A DNA stretch of 13,756 nt from Sphingomonadales bacterium. GTDB taxonomy: Bacteria; Pseudomonadota; Alphaproteobacteria; Sphingomonadales; Sphingomonadaceae. The notes below the pieces were generated by a model. The model did not search any database and was not told the DNA's origin. It saw only the letters and a list, made by a program, of their open reading frames with translations. This document shows positions 1-7,730 of the stretch, in pieces. Made by a program: the position numbers and the translations under genes. Positions within the stretch are counted from its first letter, which is position 1. Each line of letters starts with the position of its first letter. The stretch is from positions 1-13,756 of the forward strand of contig JAGWVC010000103.1 of the NCBI GenBank assembly GCA_018971065.1. Direction: 5' to 3'.

Positions 1-165
1 GTGTTCCAGCAGACGCCGGACCTGCCGCTCCAGCCGATCTGCATGGGCCGCTATCACGACAGTTTCGTGCGCGAGGACGGGGCCTGGCGCTTCGCCACGC
101 GCGACTATTCGATGCTCGATTATCTCGGCGACCTGTCGCAGCACCTGCTGCGCCAGGTCGGCTGA
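1..165 (+). CDS. SnoaL-like (NTF2-fold) protein, C-terminal fragment
   Basis: Frame 1 is open from the first base to a TGA at 163-165, giving 54 residues of a C-terminus; the rest lies upstream of the window. The segment has the G-R-Y-H-D, then E-D-G-x-W-R-F pattern that forms the last beta strands of SnoaL_4-type NTF2-fold proteins. It ends in a short Leu-rich tail (D-L-S-Q-H-L-L). Members of this family include dehydratases, isomerases and many uncharacterised proteins, so no reaction can be assigned. It lies 25 nt before the next gene with no promoter between them, so it is probably an earlier member of the same operon. The family call is fairly safe for so short a piece; the function is unknown. 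Confidence 0.7.
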   Translation: MFQQTPDLPLQPICMGRYHDSFVREDGAWRFATRDYSMLDYLGDLSQHLLRQVG

Positions 166-177
166 GCCGGCAATTTC

Positions 178-184
178 AAGGAGA
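178..184 (+). promoter_or_regulatory. Ribosome binding site deciding a TTG start
   Basis: AAGGAGA is a near-perfect Shine-Dalgarno sequence ending 6 nt before the TTG at 191. The SDR nucleotide-binding strand begins only a few residues after this TTG, and there is no suitable ATG or GTG between it and the glycine motif. This supports TTG as the real start. Confidence 0.75.
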
Positions 185-190
185 ACTCCG

Positions 191-1096
191 TTGGGTATCT
201 GCGACAACCGTACCGTAATCATCACCGGCGCCGCGCGCGGTCTGGGCCGGGCCTATGCGCTGGCCTTCGCGGCGGAAGGGGCCAACGTGGTGGTCAACGA
301 CATCGGCGCCTCGCTGGGTGGTGAAGGCCGCGACACCAGCGCGGCAGACGCCGTGGTGGCCGAGATCAAGGCGGCCGGCGGCCAGGCGATCGCCAACTAC
401 GAGGACATCACCGACTGGGATGCGGCGGAGCGCATCGTCAAGGCCGCGCTGGATGCCTTCGGTGATCTCCACGTGGTAGTGAACAACGCCGGGATCGTGC
501 GTGACCGGATGTTCGTCTCGGCCACGCTGGACGAATGGGACGCGACCATGCACGTCCACCTGCGCGGTCATTTCTGCCTCTCGCGCCACGCAGTGAACTA
601 CTGGCGCAGCAAGCAGAAGGAAGGGCGCAACCCCGAGGCGCGGATCATCAACACCTCGTCGGGCGCGGGTCTGCAGGGCTCGATCGCGCAGGCCGCCTAT
701 TCCACCGCCAAGGGCGGGATCGCGGCACTGACTCTGGTGCAGGCGGCTGAACTGGGCCGCTACGGCGTCACCGCGAATGCGCTTGCCCCCTCGGCGCGCA
801 CCCGCATGACCGAGCAGGCCTTCGCCGAGAAGATGGCCACCGAAGGCCAGGCCTTCGACGCGATGGACCCGGCCAACGTCGCCCCCACGGTGGTCTGGCT
901 GGGCAGCGCGGAAAGCGCCGAGGTCACCGGCTGCGTCTTCGAACTCGAAGGCGGGAAGATCATGCTGGAACAGGGCTGGCGCGAGGGTCCGTTCGTGGAC
1001 CAGGACGCGCGGTGGCAACCGGCCGAGGTCGGCGCCATGGTCGAGAAGCTGCTGGCCGAGCGCGTGCCCCCGCGCAAGGTCTGGGGCACGGCCTGA
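191..1096 (+). CDS. SDR-family (3-hydroxyacyl-CoA) dehydrogenase, MFE-2/ScdE-like
   Basis: This 301-residue short-chain dehydrogenase has all the classical motifs: the cofactor glycine motif TGAARGLG (12-19), NNAG (98-101), and the catalytic Ser157, Tyr170 and Lys174. The roughly 50-residue tail beyond the Rossmann core, ending in a basic P-P-R-K-V-W stretch, is typical of the ~300-aa SDRs related to the hydroxyacyl-CoA dehydrogenase domain of peroxisomal multifunctional enzyme 2. Such SDRs occur in steroid clusters (Rv3548c in M. tuberculosis, ScdE in Comamonas, from memory). I infer that it oxidises the beta-hydroxyacyl-CoA of the HIP side chain with NAD+ in the cytosol. The start is TTG with a strong ribosome site. 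The stop lies 17 nt before the next start. A hydroxysteroid dehydrogenase is the main alternative. Confidence 0.85.
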   Translation: MGICDNRTVIITGAARGLGRAYALAFAAEGANVVVNDIGASLGGEGRDTSAADAVVAEIKAAGGQAIANYEDITDWDAAERIVKAALDAFGDLHVVVNNAGIVRDRMFVSATLDEWDATMHVHLRGHFCLSRHAVNYWRSKQKEGRNPEARIINTSSGAGLQGSIAQAAYSTAKGGIAALTLVQAAELGRYGVTANALAPSARTRMTEQAFAEKMATEGQAFDAMDPANVAPTVVWLGSAESAEVTGCVFELEGGKIMLEQGWREGPFVDQDARWQPAEVGAMVEKLLAERVPPRKVWGTA

Positions 1097-1113
1097 ACCG
1101 GGAGCTTGCGACG

Positions 1114-2181
1114 ATGGAGTTCGCCTTCACCGACGAACAGGCGATGATCGGCGAGACCGTTCGCGCCTTCTTTGCCGACAATGCGACGAGCGAGCGAACC
1201 CGCGCCGCCATGGCTGCGACCGGCGCTGACGCCGGGCTGGACCGCGCATTGTGGGCAGCCTTTGCCGGTGAACTGGGCTTGGCCGGGATCGGTCTGCCCG
1301 AAGAGCACGGCGGAGCTGGGCTGGGCATGGTCGAGTTCGCGCTGGTCGCAGAGGCCGCAGGCGCGCAAGTCGCCGCGCTGCCGCTGCTGGGCAACGCCAT
1401 GGCCGGCCGAGCCATTGCCGCCGGCGGCAGCGATGCGCAGCGCGGCGAATGGCTGCCGCGCCTTGCCGCGGGCGAACTGGTCTGCACCGCCGCCTGGTAT
1501 CCCGAGGCACGGGTGCAGGACGGGCGGATTTCCGGCATTGTCCCCTACCTGCCGCACGGGGCGGCGGCGGACCTGCTGCTGATCCATGCCGAAGGAGACG
1601 CCTGGCTGGTCGACCTCAAGGACGATGGCGCGGCCGTAACCGGTCATGTCACCATGGACCAGACCCGCCCGCTCGCGACCGCGGTGCTCGACGATGCAGT
1701 CGCCGAACGGCTCGAGGACAGCGATGCCGCGATTGCGGCAGCCCTTGCCGCGGGGTGGATCTGCCTTGCCGCCGAGGCGCTGGGCGGGGCGCAGGCTGCG
1801 CTTGACCGCACCGTCGCTTATTCTCAGGAGCGCGTGCAGTTCGGCCGCCGGATCGGCAGCTTCCAGGCTTACAAGCATCGCCTTGCCGACATGATGGTGG
1901 AGATCGAGCAGGCGCGCTCGGCGGTCTACTGGGCGGCCTGCGCGGTGGACGAAGGCTCCGACGAGGCGGCCATCGCGCTGCACGCCGCCAAGAGCTTCTG
2001 CGCCGACACGTTCTTCATGGTGGCAGGCAACATGATCCAGCTCCACGGCGGCATCGGCTTCACGTGGGAGCACGATGCCCACCTGTTCTTCAAACGCGCC
2101 CGTGCGATCCAGTCGATGCTGGGCAGCGGCGCCGTGCACTGCGAGGCGATTGCCGCGATGATTCTGGGAGAAGCGGCATGA
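1114..2181 (+). CDS. Acyl-CoA dehydrogenase subunit without an evident catalytic base
   Basis: This 355-residue protein has the acyl-CoA dehydrogenase fold: a helical N-domain opening M-E-F-A-F-T-D-E-Q, a beta middle domain that is short and divergent, and a C-terminal helical bundle with Q-F-G-R-R-I-G-S-F-Q and Q-L-H-G-G-I-G-F-T-W-E, the usual FAD-contact regions. The MCAD-type glutamate (YEGT) is absent, because the chain continues H-D-A-H-L-F-F-K-R. The alternative glutamate seat on the isovaleryl-CoA dehydrogenase helix is not filled either (A-A-G-W-I-C-L-A-A-E). It overlaps the next gene, also an acyl-CoA dehydrogenase, by 4 nt. Steroid-degrading bacteria often pair two unlike FadE chains as alpha2beta2 enzymes. 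I infer that this is the partner subunit (compare ScdC1/ScdC2 of Comamonas). GGGAG at 1100-1104 supports the ATG at 1114; an upstream in-frame ATG at 1012 lies inside the previous gene. Confidence 0.88.
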   Translation: MEFAFTDEQAMIGETVRAFFADNATSERTRAAMAATGADAGLDRALWAAFAGELGLAGIGLPEEHGGAGLGMVEFALVAEAAGAQVAALPLLGNAMAGRAIAAGGSDAQRGEWLPRLAAGELVCTAAWYPEARVQDGRISGIVPYLPHGAAADLLLIHAEGDAWLVDLKDDGAAVTGHVTMDQTRPLATAVLDDAVAERLEDSDAAIAAALAAGWICLAAEALGGAQAALDRTVAYSQERVQFGRRIGSFQAYKHRLADMMVEIEQARSAVYWAACAVDEGSDEAAIALHAAKSFCADTFFMVAGNMIQLHGGIGFTWEHDAHLFFKRARAIQSMLGSGAVHCEAIAAMILGEAA

Positions 2182-3356
2182 AACTGGGATTTTCCGCCGC
2201 CGAGGAGGCGTTCCGCGCCGAATGCGCCGACTGGTTGCAGGCACAGATGGCCGGCGAGTTCAGCGACATTCGCGGCATTACCACGCTGACCGCCAAGGCC
2301 GAGCGCCGCAAGGAATGGGAACAGCATCTGGGCGAGAACGGCTGGTCGTGCATCGGCTGGCCCAAGGCGTGGGGCGGCCGCGACGCGACGCTGGCCGAGC
2401 AGGTGATCTTTGCCGAGGAATACGCACGCGCCGGGGTGCCCGGCCGTGTAAACCATATCGGCATCGAACTGGCCGGCCCGACCATCCTGACGTTTGGCAC
2501 CGAGGCGCAGAAGCAGCGCTTCCTGCCCGGCATCGCCGCCGGCAAGACCATCTTCTGCCAGGGTTTTTCCGAGCCGAACGCCGGATCGGACCTGGGCGGG
2601 GTGCGCACCAAGGGGCGGCTTGAGGGCGGGGAGTGGGTCGTCAATGGTCAGAAAATCTGGACCAGCCTGGCGCACATCTCGGACTGGATCTTCGTGGTTA
2701 CCCGCACCGGGGAAGGCTCGAAAGGCCCCAAGGGGCTGACCTTCCTGATGATGCCGCTCGACCAACCGGGGATCGAGGTGCGCGGTATCACCCAGATCAA
2801 CGGCGATGCCGAGTTCAACGAGACCTTCTTCACCGACGCGCGTTGCCCGGCGGATTGGCTGATCGGCAATGTCGGCGATGGCTGGAAGATCGCGATGGGG
2901 CTGCTGGCGTTCGAACGCGGCGTCTCGACGCTGGGCCAGCAGATGGCGTTCCGCAACGAGCTGGACGGGATCATCGCCGCCGCCAAGGCCAACGGCACCG
3001 CGCGCGATCCGCTGATCCGCCAGCGGCTGGCCAAGGCCGAGATCGGCCTGCGGCTGATGCGCTATGGCGCGCTGCGCATGCTTTCGCGCAGCGACCACTC
3101 GAAGATCGACGGCGCCGCGCTGACCTACAAGATCCAGTGGGCCACCTGGCGCCGCAGCCTGGGCGAGCTGGCGATGGACGTGCTGGGGCAGGCCGGCGAG
3201 ATTGCCGGGGGCAGCGAATACGAGTGGAGCATGCTGCCCAACCTGTTCCTGTTCAGCCGGTCCGACACGATCTATGGCGGCACCAACCAGATCCAGCGCA
3301 ACCTGATCGCCGAGCGAGGGCTGGGCCTGCCGCGCGAACCGCGAGGTGACCTGTGA
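2178..3356 (+). CDS. fadE30: Acyl-CoA dehydrogenase, FadE30-like (HIP-CoA dehydrogenase)
   Basis: This 392-residue protein closely resembles mycobacterial FadE30 along its length. Shared patterns, compared from memory, include E-E-Y-A-R-A, C-Q-G-F-S-E-P-N-A-G-S-D-L, W-T-S-L-A-H, A-E-F-N-E, FERGVSTLGQQ and D-T-I-Y-G-G-T-N-Q-I-Q-R-N. FadE30 introduces the double bond into the propanoyl arm of (5-OH-)HIP-CoA during steroid C/D-ring breakdown. The usual MCAD glutamate is Gly here (YGGT), but Glu246 in F-E-R-G sits where isovaleryl-CoA dehydrogenase and the mycobacterial ChsE enzymes carry the base, so this chain is probably the catalytic one. The start ATG overlaps the preceding stop (ATGA), with GGGAG 7 nt upstream, which suggests coupled translation and equal amounts of the two chains. 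Confidence 0.9.
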   Translation: MKLGFSAAEEAFRAECADWLQAQMAGEFSDIRGITTLTAKAERRKEWEQHLGENGWSCIGWPKAWGGRDATLAEQVIFAEEYARAGVPGRVNHIGIELAGPTILTFGTEAQKQRFLPGIAAGKTIFCQGFSEPNAGSDLGGVRTKGRLEGGEWVVNGQKIWTSLAHISDWIFVVTRTGEGSKGPKGLTFLMMPLDQPGIEVRGITQINGDAEFNETFFTDARCPADWLIGNVGDGWKIAMGLLAFERGVSTLGQQMAFRNELDGIIAAAKANGTARDPLIRQRLAKAEIGLRLMRYGALRMLSRSDHSKIDGAALTYKIQWATWRRSLGELAMDVLGQAGEIAGGSEYEWSMLPNLFLFSRSDTIYGGTNQIQRNLIAERGLGLPREPRGDL

Positions 3357-4132
3357 GCGCGCCCGCCTATCCACAGCCGCTGGGAATGCTGAAGGGCAAG
3401 ACCGTGGTGGTGACCGCCGCCGCCGGCACCGGCATCGGCTTTGCCGTCGCCAAGCGTGCCGCCGAGGAAGGCGCGAAGGTGCTGATCAGCGACTTCCACG
3501 AGCGCCGGCTGGGTGACGCCGCCGACCGCATCGCCGCCGAAGTGGGCGTGGCGCGGCCGGCAACGGTGGTGTGCGACGTCACCAGCGAGGCCCAGGTGCA
3601 GGGCTTGCGCGATGCGGCGCTGCGCGAACTCGGCCACGTTGACGTGCTGATCAACAACGCCGGGCTGGGCGGCGAGGTCGATGTGATCGACATGACCGAT
3701 GAGCAGTGGTTCCGCGTGCTCGACGTGACGCTGAATTCGGTCTTCCGGATGAGCCGCGCTTTCCTTCCCGGGATGTACGCGCGCAAGGCCGGGGTGATCG
3801 TCAACAACGCTTCGGTGCTGGGCTGGCGCGCGCAGAAGGGGCAGGCGCATTATGCTGCGGCGAAGGCCGGCGTGATGGCGTTCACCCGCTGCTCGGCGGT
3901 GGAAGCGGCCGAGCACGGCGTGCGGATCAACGCGGTGGCCCCGTCGATCGCGATGCACGCGTTCCTCGCCAAGGTGACGACCGATGACCTGCTGGCCGAA
4001 CTGTCGGCGCGCGAGGCGTTCGGGCGGCCGGCGGAAGTGTGGGAAGTGGCGAACGTGATGCTGTTCCTGGCATCCGACCTGTCGAGCTACATGACCGGCG
4101 AGGTCGTGTCCGTTTCCAGCCAGAGGGCTTGA
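3353..4132 (+). CDS. ipdF: IpdF-like SDR, hydroxy-indanone-CoA dehydrogenase
   Basis: This 259-residue SDR matches M. tuberculosis IpdF (Rv3559c) strikingly in remembered signature segments: the cofactor motif TAAAGTGIG (21-29), S-D-F-H-E-R-R-L-G, NNAGLGG (from 101), NNASVLGWRAQ, and the C-terminal M-T-G-E-V-V-S-V-S-S-Q. The catalytic residues Ser154, Tyr167 and Lys171 are present. In the published C/D-ring pathway IpdF oxidises the 5-hydroxyl of the indane-CoA intermediate to a ketone, before ring opening by IpdAB and EchA20, which are not in this window. Comamonas ScdG appears to be the counterpart. The start is GTG, overlapping the fadE30-like stop as GTGA, with GAGG a few bases upstream. 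A second possible start is Met12, but the coupled GTG is favoured. Confidence 0.88.
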   Translation: MSAPAYPQPLGMLKGKTVVVTAAAGTGIGFAVAKRAAEEGAKVLISDFHERRLGDAADRIAAEVGVARPATVVCDVTSEAQVQGLRDAALRELGHVDVLINNAGLGGEVDVIDMTDEQWFRVLDVTLNSVFRMSRAFLPGMYARKAGVIVNNASVLGWRAQKGQAHYAAAKAGVMAFTRCSAVEAAEHGVRINAVAPSIAMHAFLAKVTTDDLLAELSAREAFGRPAEVWEVANVMLFLASDLSSYMTGEVVSVSSQRA

Positions 4133-4135
4133 ACG

Positions 4136-4606
4136 ATGGCCGCGATCGTCGAGAAGCCGCAGGACCTGCTGGGCATGGTGGGGACGAAGTTTGGCCCGAC
4201 CGACTGGGTCAGGGTCGATCAGGCACGGGTGAACGCGTTTGCCGACTGCACCGGCGACCACCAGTGGATCCACGTGGATGTCGAGCGCGCGCAGGCGGGG
4301 CCATTCGGCGGCACGATCGCGCACGGCTACCTGACGATGAGCATGATCAACCTGTTCCTGCCACAATTGCTGGAAGTGCGCGGGTTTGCCCATGCGGTGA
4401 ACGTGGGGCTGGACAAGCTGCGCTTCCTGGCGCCGGTTGTCACCGGCAGGCGGGTGCGGGCGATCAGCGAGGTGGTTTCGGCGGAGGAGATGAAGGGCGG
4501 CATTCAGGCGGTGGTGCGCGTGACCATCGAGATCGAGGGCAGCGACCGCCCGGCGCTCGTGGCCGACACGATCAGCCGCTATTTTCCGGAGGGGACCGAT
4601 GCCTGA
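4136..4606 (+). CDS. MaoC-family (R)-enoyl-CoA hydratase
   Basis: This 156-residue single hot-dog-domain protein has the (R)-specific hydratase signature A-D-C-T-G-D-H-Q-W-I-H-V-D. Asp41 and His46 are the expected catalytic pair, followed by G-G-T-I-A-H-G-Y-L-T, the conserved strand and helix behind the active site. The length fits the short NodN/HtdZ-like branch of MaoC. In this operon it is the only enoyl-CoA hydratase, between an acyl-CoA dehydrogenase pair and a thiolase. I infer that it hydrates the unsaturated HIP-CoA side chain, a step done by crotonase-type enzymes in the systems I know. It starts 3 nt after the ipdF stop, with GAGGG at 4123-4127. Its last 8 nt overlap the isomerase gene. 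Confidence 0.88.
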   Translation: MAAIVEKPQDLLGMVGTKFGPTDWVRVDQARVNAFADCTGDHQWIHVDVERAQAGPFGGTIAHGYLTMSMINLFLPQLLEVRGFAHAVNVGLDKLRFLAPVVTGRRVRAISEVVSAEEMKGGIQAVVRVTIEIEGSDRPALVADTISRYFPEGTDA

Positions 4607-4973
4607 CTGCGACGCGATGGTGGCGGTGGTCCACGCCTATATCGATGGCTTCGCGCGTGGCGATGGCGACGCTTTGGCGGCATTATTCGCTCAGGATGCC
4701 ACCGTGGAAGACCCGGTGGGCACCCCGCCCAAGCGGGGAATCGACGAAATCCGCGCGTTCTATGCCGCTTCGGTCGCCACCGGTGCGACGCTGGAACTGC
4801 TGGGCGAGCCGCGCTGTGCGGGCGATTCCGTGGCGTTTCCGTTCGCGGTGAAGCTGGAATGGCAGGGGCGCCGGCAGGTGATCGAGGTGATCGACACCTT
4901 TCGCTTCGATGCCGCCGGCAAGATCGCCGAAATGCGGGCCTACTTCGGCCCGGCCAACATGAAATCCGCCTGA
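4599..4973 (+). CDS. ksi: Steroid delta-5-3-ketosteroid isomerase
   Basis: This 124-residue protein aligns end to end, from memory, with the Comamonas testosteroni delta-5-3-ketosteroid isomerase. Shared stretches include ATVEDPVG, the I-R-x-F-Y-A helix, I-D-x-F-R-F and M-R-A-x-F-G. The three catalytic residues fall at exactly the same numbers: Tyr14 and Asp99 (oxyanion hole) and Asp38 (proton shuttle). The enzyme moves the C5=C6 double bond to C4=C5 in 3-keto steroids and is a cytosolic homodimer with the NTF2/SnoaL cone fold. It acts before ring opening, so its place among late HIP-side-chain genes marks the cluster as steroid-specific. A strong GGAGGGG ribosome site at 4588-4594 precedes the ATG, which overlaps the maoC stop by 8 nt. 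Confidence 0.9.
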   Translation: MPDCDAMVAVVHAYIDGFARGDGDALAALFAQDATVEDPVGTPPKRGIDEIRAFYAASVATGATLELLGEPRCAGDSVAFPFAVKLEWQGRRQVIEVIDTFRFDAAGKIAEMRAYFGPANMKSA

Positions 4974-4984
4974 GGAGCCTGTCC

Positions 4985-6187
4985 ATGCGCGAAGCCGCCA
5001 TCGTTTCCACCGCCCGCACCGCCATCGGCCGCGCCTATCGCGGCGCGTTCAACGACACCGAGGCGCCGGTGTTATCGGCGCATGTCGTGAACGCGGCCCT
5101 TGATCGGGCCGGCATCGATCCGGCGCGGGTGGACGACGTCCATCTCGGCTGCGGCAACCACTGGAACACGCAGAGCTACAACCTGGGCCGGCTGACCGTG
5201 CATGCCTCGCGGCTGCCCAACAGCGTCGCCGGCTTCACGCTCGACCGCAAGTGCTCGTCGGGCCTCAACGCGATCGCGATCGCCGCGCGGGCGATTGCCT
5301 GCGACGAGGTGGACGTGGCGGTGGCGGGCGGGGTCGAATCGATCTCGCTGACCATCGGCAAGCACCAGCCGGCGTGGCGCAACCGTTCGTCCGCGGTGAT
5401 TGCCGCCGATCCCTACGCCTACATGGCGATGCTGGAGACCGCCGAGGTGGTGGCCGAGCGCTATGGCGTGGGCCGCGAGGAGCAGGACCGCTTTGCCGCG
5501 CTGAGCCAGCAGCGCGCGGGGACGGCGCAGGCGGCGGGGCGGTTCGATGCCGAGATCGTGCCGATCACCGTGACCAAGGCGCTGTTCGACAAGGAAGGCA
5601 ACGAGACCGGCAAGGAGCAGGTGACGCTGGCGCGCGACGAGGGCGTGCGCGGCGAGACGACGTATGAGGGCCTTGCCCAGCTGAAGCCGGTGTTCCGGAA
5701 CGGCATGGTGATCGAGCAGGGGCACACGGTGACCGCCGGCAATTCCTCGCAACTCTCTGACGGCGCGTCGGCACAGGTGCTGATGGACCTGGCGACCGCG
5801 CAGAAGGAAGGGCTGCCGGTGCTGGGGGTCTATCGCGGCTTTCAGGTGGCCGGGTGCGAGCCCGACGAAATGGGCATCGGCCCCGTTTTCGCGATCCCCA
5901 AGCTGCTGAAGCGCACCGGGCTGAAGCTGGACGACATTGGCCTGTTCGAGATCAACGAGGCGTTTGCCAGCCAGGCGGTCTATTGCCAGCGCGAACTGGG
6001 CATCGACCCCGAACGGCTCAACGTCAACGGCGGCGGCATCGCGCTAGGCCATCCGTTCGGGATGACCGGCAGCCGCCTGGTTGGCCATGCGTTGCTCGAA
6101 GGCAAGCGGCGCGGCGTGAAGCACGTCGTCGTGTCGATGTGCGTGGCCGGCGGCATGGGCGCGGCCGGACTGTTCGAAGTGGCGTGA
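4985..6187 (+). CDS. Thiolase (3-ketoacyl-CoA thiolase / acetyl-CoA acetyltransferase)
   Basis: This 400-residue thiolase-family enzyme has the full active site: nucleophile Cys90 in D-R-K-C-S-S-G, N324-E-A-F, His356 in [10 protein letters not shown], and the second cysteine Cys386 in [11 protein letters not shown]. Its length is normal for degradative thiolases, and it has no targeting signal. It would cleave the beta-keto thioester made by the SDR and release acetyl-CoA. In this setting that completes shortening of the HIP propanoyl arm, as proposed for Comamonas ScdF or a FadA-type enzyme. It starts 11 nt after the isomerase stop behind GAGGAG at 4972-4977, and its TGA shares one base with the ligase ATG. 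The family is certain; the substrate is inferred from neighbours. Confidence 0.9.
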   Translation: MREAAIVSTARTAIGRAYRGAFNDTEAPVLSAHVVNAALDRAGIDPARVDDVHLGCGNHWNTQSYNLGRLTVHASRLPNSVAGFTLDRKCSSGLNAIAIAARAIACDEVDVAVAGGVESISLTIGKHQPAWRNRSSAVIAADPYAYMAMLETAEVVAERYGVGREEQDRFAALSQQRAGTAQAAGRFDAEIVPITVTKALFDKEGNETGKEQVTLARDEGVRGETTYEGLAQLKPVFRNGMVIEQGHTVTAGNSSQLSDGASAQVLMDLATAQKEGLPVLGVYRGFQVAGCEPDEMGIGPVFAIPKLLKRTGLKLDDIGLFEINEAFASQAVYCQRELGIDPERLNVNGGGIALGHPFGMTGSRLVGHALLEGKRRGVKHVVVSMCVAGGMGAAGLFEVA

Positions 6188-7728
6188 TGGCGCACGACGC
6201 GCTGCCGCCGACGATCCCCCACGCCGCCGCGCAAGCGGCCGCCCGGTGGGGCGATGCCCCCGCCCTGATCGAGCATGGCGAGACCTGGAGCTTCAACCGG
6301 CTGTGGCAACAGGGCCGCGCCGCCGCATCGGCAATGCTGGCGCGAGGGATCGGTGAAGGCGATCGGGTGGCGATCTGGGCTCCCAACAGCCGCGAATGGA
6401 TCGTGGCGGCGCTGGGCGCGCTGACCGCCGGCGCGACGATCGTGCCGGTGAACACGCGGCTGAAAGGGATGGAGGCCGGCGACATCCTGCGCCGCACGCG
6501 GGCGCGCATGCTGCTTACCGTGCGCGACTTCCTGGGCATCGACTATCCGGCGCTGCTGGCCGGCGAGGACCTGCCCACGCTGGCCGAGACGGTGCTGATG
6601 GACACCGGTTTCGACGCGTTCCTGGCCAGCGGCCACGGCGCCGAAGACCCGGCGGTGGCGGATGCGCTGGATCGACTGACGCCCGATCACGTGTCCGACA
6701 TCATCTTTACCTCGGGCACCACCGGCGCGCCCAAGGGGGTGATGATGACCTATGGCCGGGTGATCCCGCAGACCGGGTCGTGGATCGCCAATACCGGGCT
6801 TGCCGCCGGCGAACGCTACCTGATCGTCAACCCGTTCTTCCACTCATTCGGGCTGAAAGTCGGCTGGGTGGCGTGCCTGATCGCCGGCGCGGTGATGCTG
6901 CCGATGCCGCAGTTCGACGCCGCCGAAGCCGCCGCGCTGATCGAACGCGAGCGGGTGAACTTCCTGCCCGGGCCGCCGACGATCTTCCAGATGCTGCTGG
7001 CGCACAAGGCCGCGCATCCGTTCGACGCCACTTCGCTGCGTGGCGGCACCACCGGCGCCGCCACGGTGCCGCCGGTGCTGGTGACGCGCATCCGCGAGGA
7101 ACTGGGCATGCGCGACGTGATCACCGCCTATGGCATGACCGAATGCGTCAACATCACCGGCTGCCGCCCCGGCGACAGCGCCGAGACCATCGCCGAAACC
7201 TGCGGCGTGGCCGTGCCCGGCAACGAGGTGATCGTGGCCGGCCCCGATGGCCGCGAAGTGCCGCGCGGCGCGAGCGGCGAGATCCTGGTGCGCGGGCAAG
7301 GGGTGATGCTGGGCTACCTGGACGACCCCGCCGCCACCGCCGAGGCGATCGACGCGGATGGCTGGCTGCACACCGGCGATGTGGGCACGATGGACGAAGC
7401 CGGCTATCTGCGCATCACCGACCGACTCAAGGACATGTACATCTCCGGCGGGTTCAACGTCTATCCGGCGGAGGTGGAGAAGCTGCTGGCCGCGCATCCC
7501 GCCATTGCCATGGCGGCGGTGATCGGCGTACCCGACGAGCGCATGGGCGAAGTGGGCAAGGCGTTCGTGGTGCTGCGCCCCGGCGCCGATGCCGACGAGG
7601 CCGCGCTGGCCACATGGTCGCGCGCGAGCATGGCCAATTACAAGGTGCCGCGCGGTTTCGCGCTGGTGGCCGACCTGCCGCGCAATGCCGCCGGCAAAGT
7701 ACAGAAGACGCTGCTGCGGGAGATGTGA
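6187..7728 (+). CDS. fadD3: FadD3-like acyl-CoA ligase (HIP-CoA synthetase)
   Basis: This 513-residue AMP-forming CoA ligase has the ATP P-loop TSGTTGAPKG (from 175), the A5 motif YGMTE (315-319), the ribose-binding Asp398 in W-L-H-T-G-D, the hinge segment D-R-L-K-D-M-Y-I-S-G-G-F-N-V-Y-P, and the C-terminal adenylation lysine Lys504 in N-A-A-G-K. Long stretches match M. tuberculosis FadD3 as I remember it, including N-P-F-F-H-x-F-G, F-L-P-G-P-P-T-I, R-L-K-D-M-Y-I-x-G-G-F-N and V-L-P-R-N-A-A-G-K; FadD3 has about 507 residues. FadD3 activates HIP, the bicyclic propanoate left after A/B-ring degradation, and starts C/D-ring breakdown. Translation is probably coupled, since the stop and start overlap as TGATG and the ribosome site is weak. 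A related cyclic or aryl-propanoate ligase is the alternative. Confidence 0.88.
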   Translation: MAHDALPPTIPHAAAQAAARWGDAPALIEHGETWSFNRLWQQGRAAASAMLARGIGEGDRVAIWAPNSREWIVAALGALTAGATIVPVNTRLKGMEAGDILRRTRARMLLTVRDFLGIDYPALLAGEDLPTLAETVLMDTGFDAFLASGHGAEDPAVADALDRLTPDHVSDIIFTSGTTGAPKGVMMTYGRVIPQTGSWIANTGLAAGERYLIVNPFFHSFGLKVGWVACLIAGAVMLPMPQFDAAEAAALIERERVNFLPGPPTIFQMLLAHKAAHPFDATSLRGGTTGAATVPPVLVTRIREELGMRDVITAYGMTECVNITGCRPGDSAETIAETCGVAVPGNEVIVAGPDGREVPRGASGEILVRGQGVMLGYLDDPAATAEAIDADGWLHTGDVGTMDEAGYLRITDRLKDMYISGGFNVYPAEVEKLLAAHPAIAMAAVIGVPDERMGEVGKAFVVLRPGADADEAALATWSRASMANYKVPRGFALVADLPRNAAGKVQKTLLREM

Positions 7729-7730
7729 CG

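Noticed and set aside
760..2244. Minus-strand open frame of 494 codons over the first SDR and acyl-CoA dehydrogenase
   Set aside because: Antisense of two well-supported genes, with biased composition and no ribosome site or known motif.
1926..3374. Long minus-strand open frame (482 codons) opposite the acyl-CoA dehydrogenases
   Set aside because: Shadow of the plus-strand genes caused by high GC at third codon positions. The product is low-complexity Arg/Ala/Gly-rich with no recognisable domain, and the plus-strand proteins are unmistakable.
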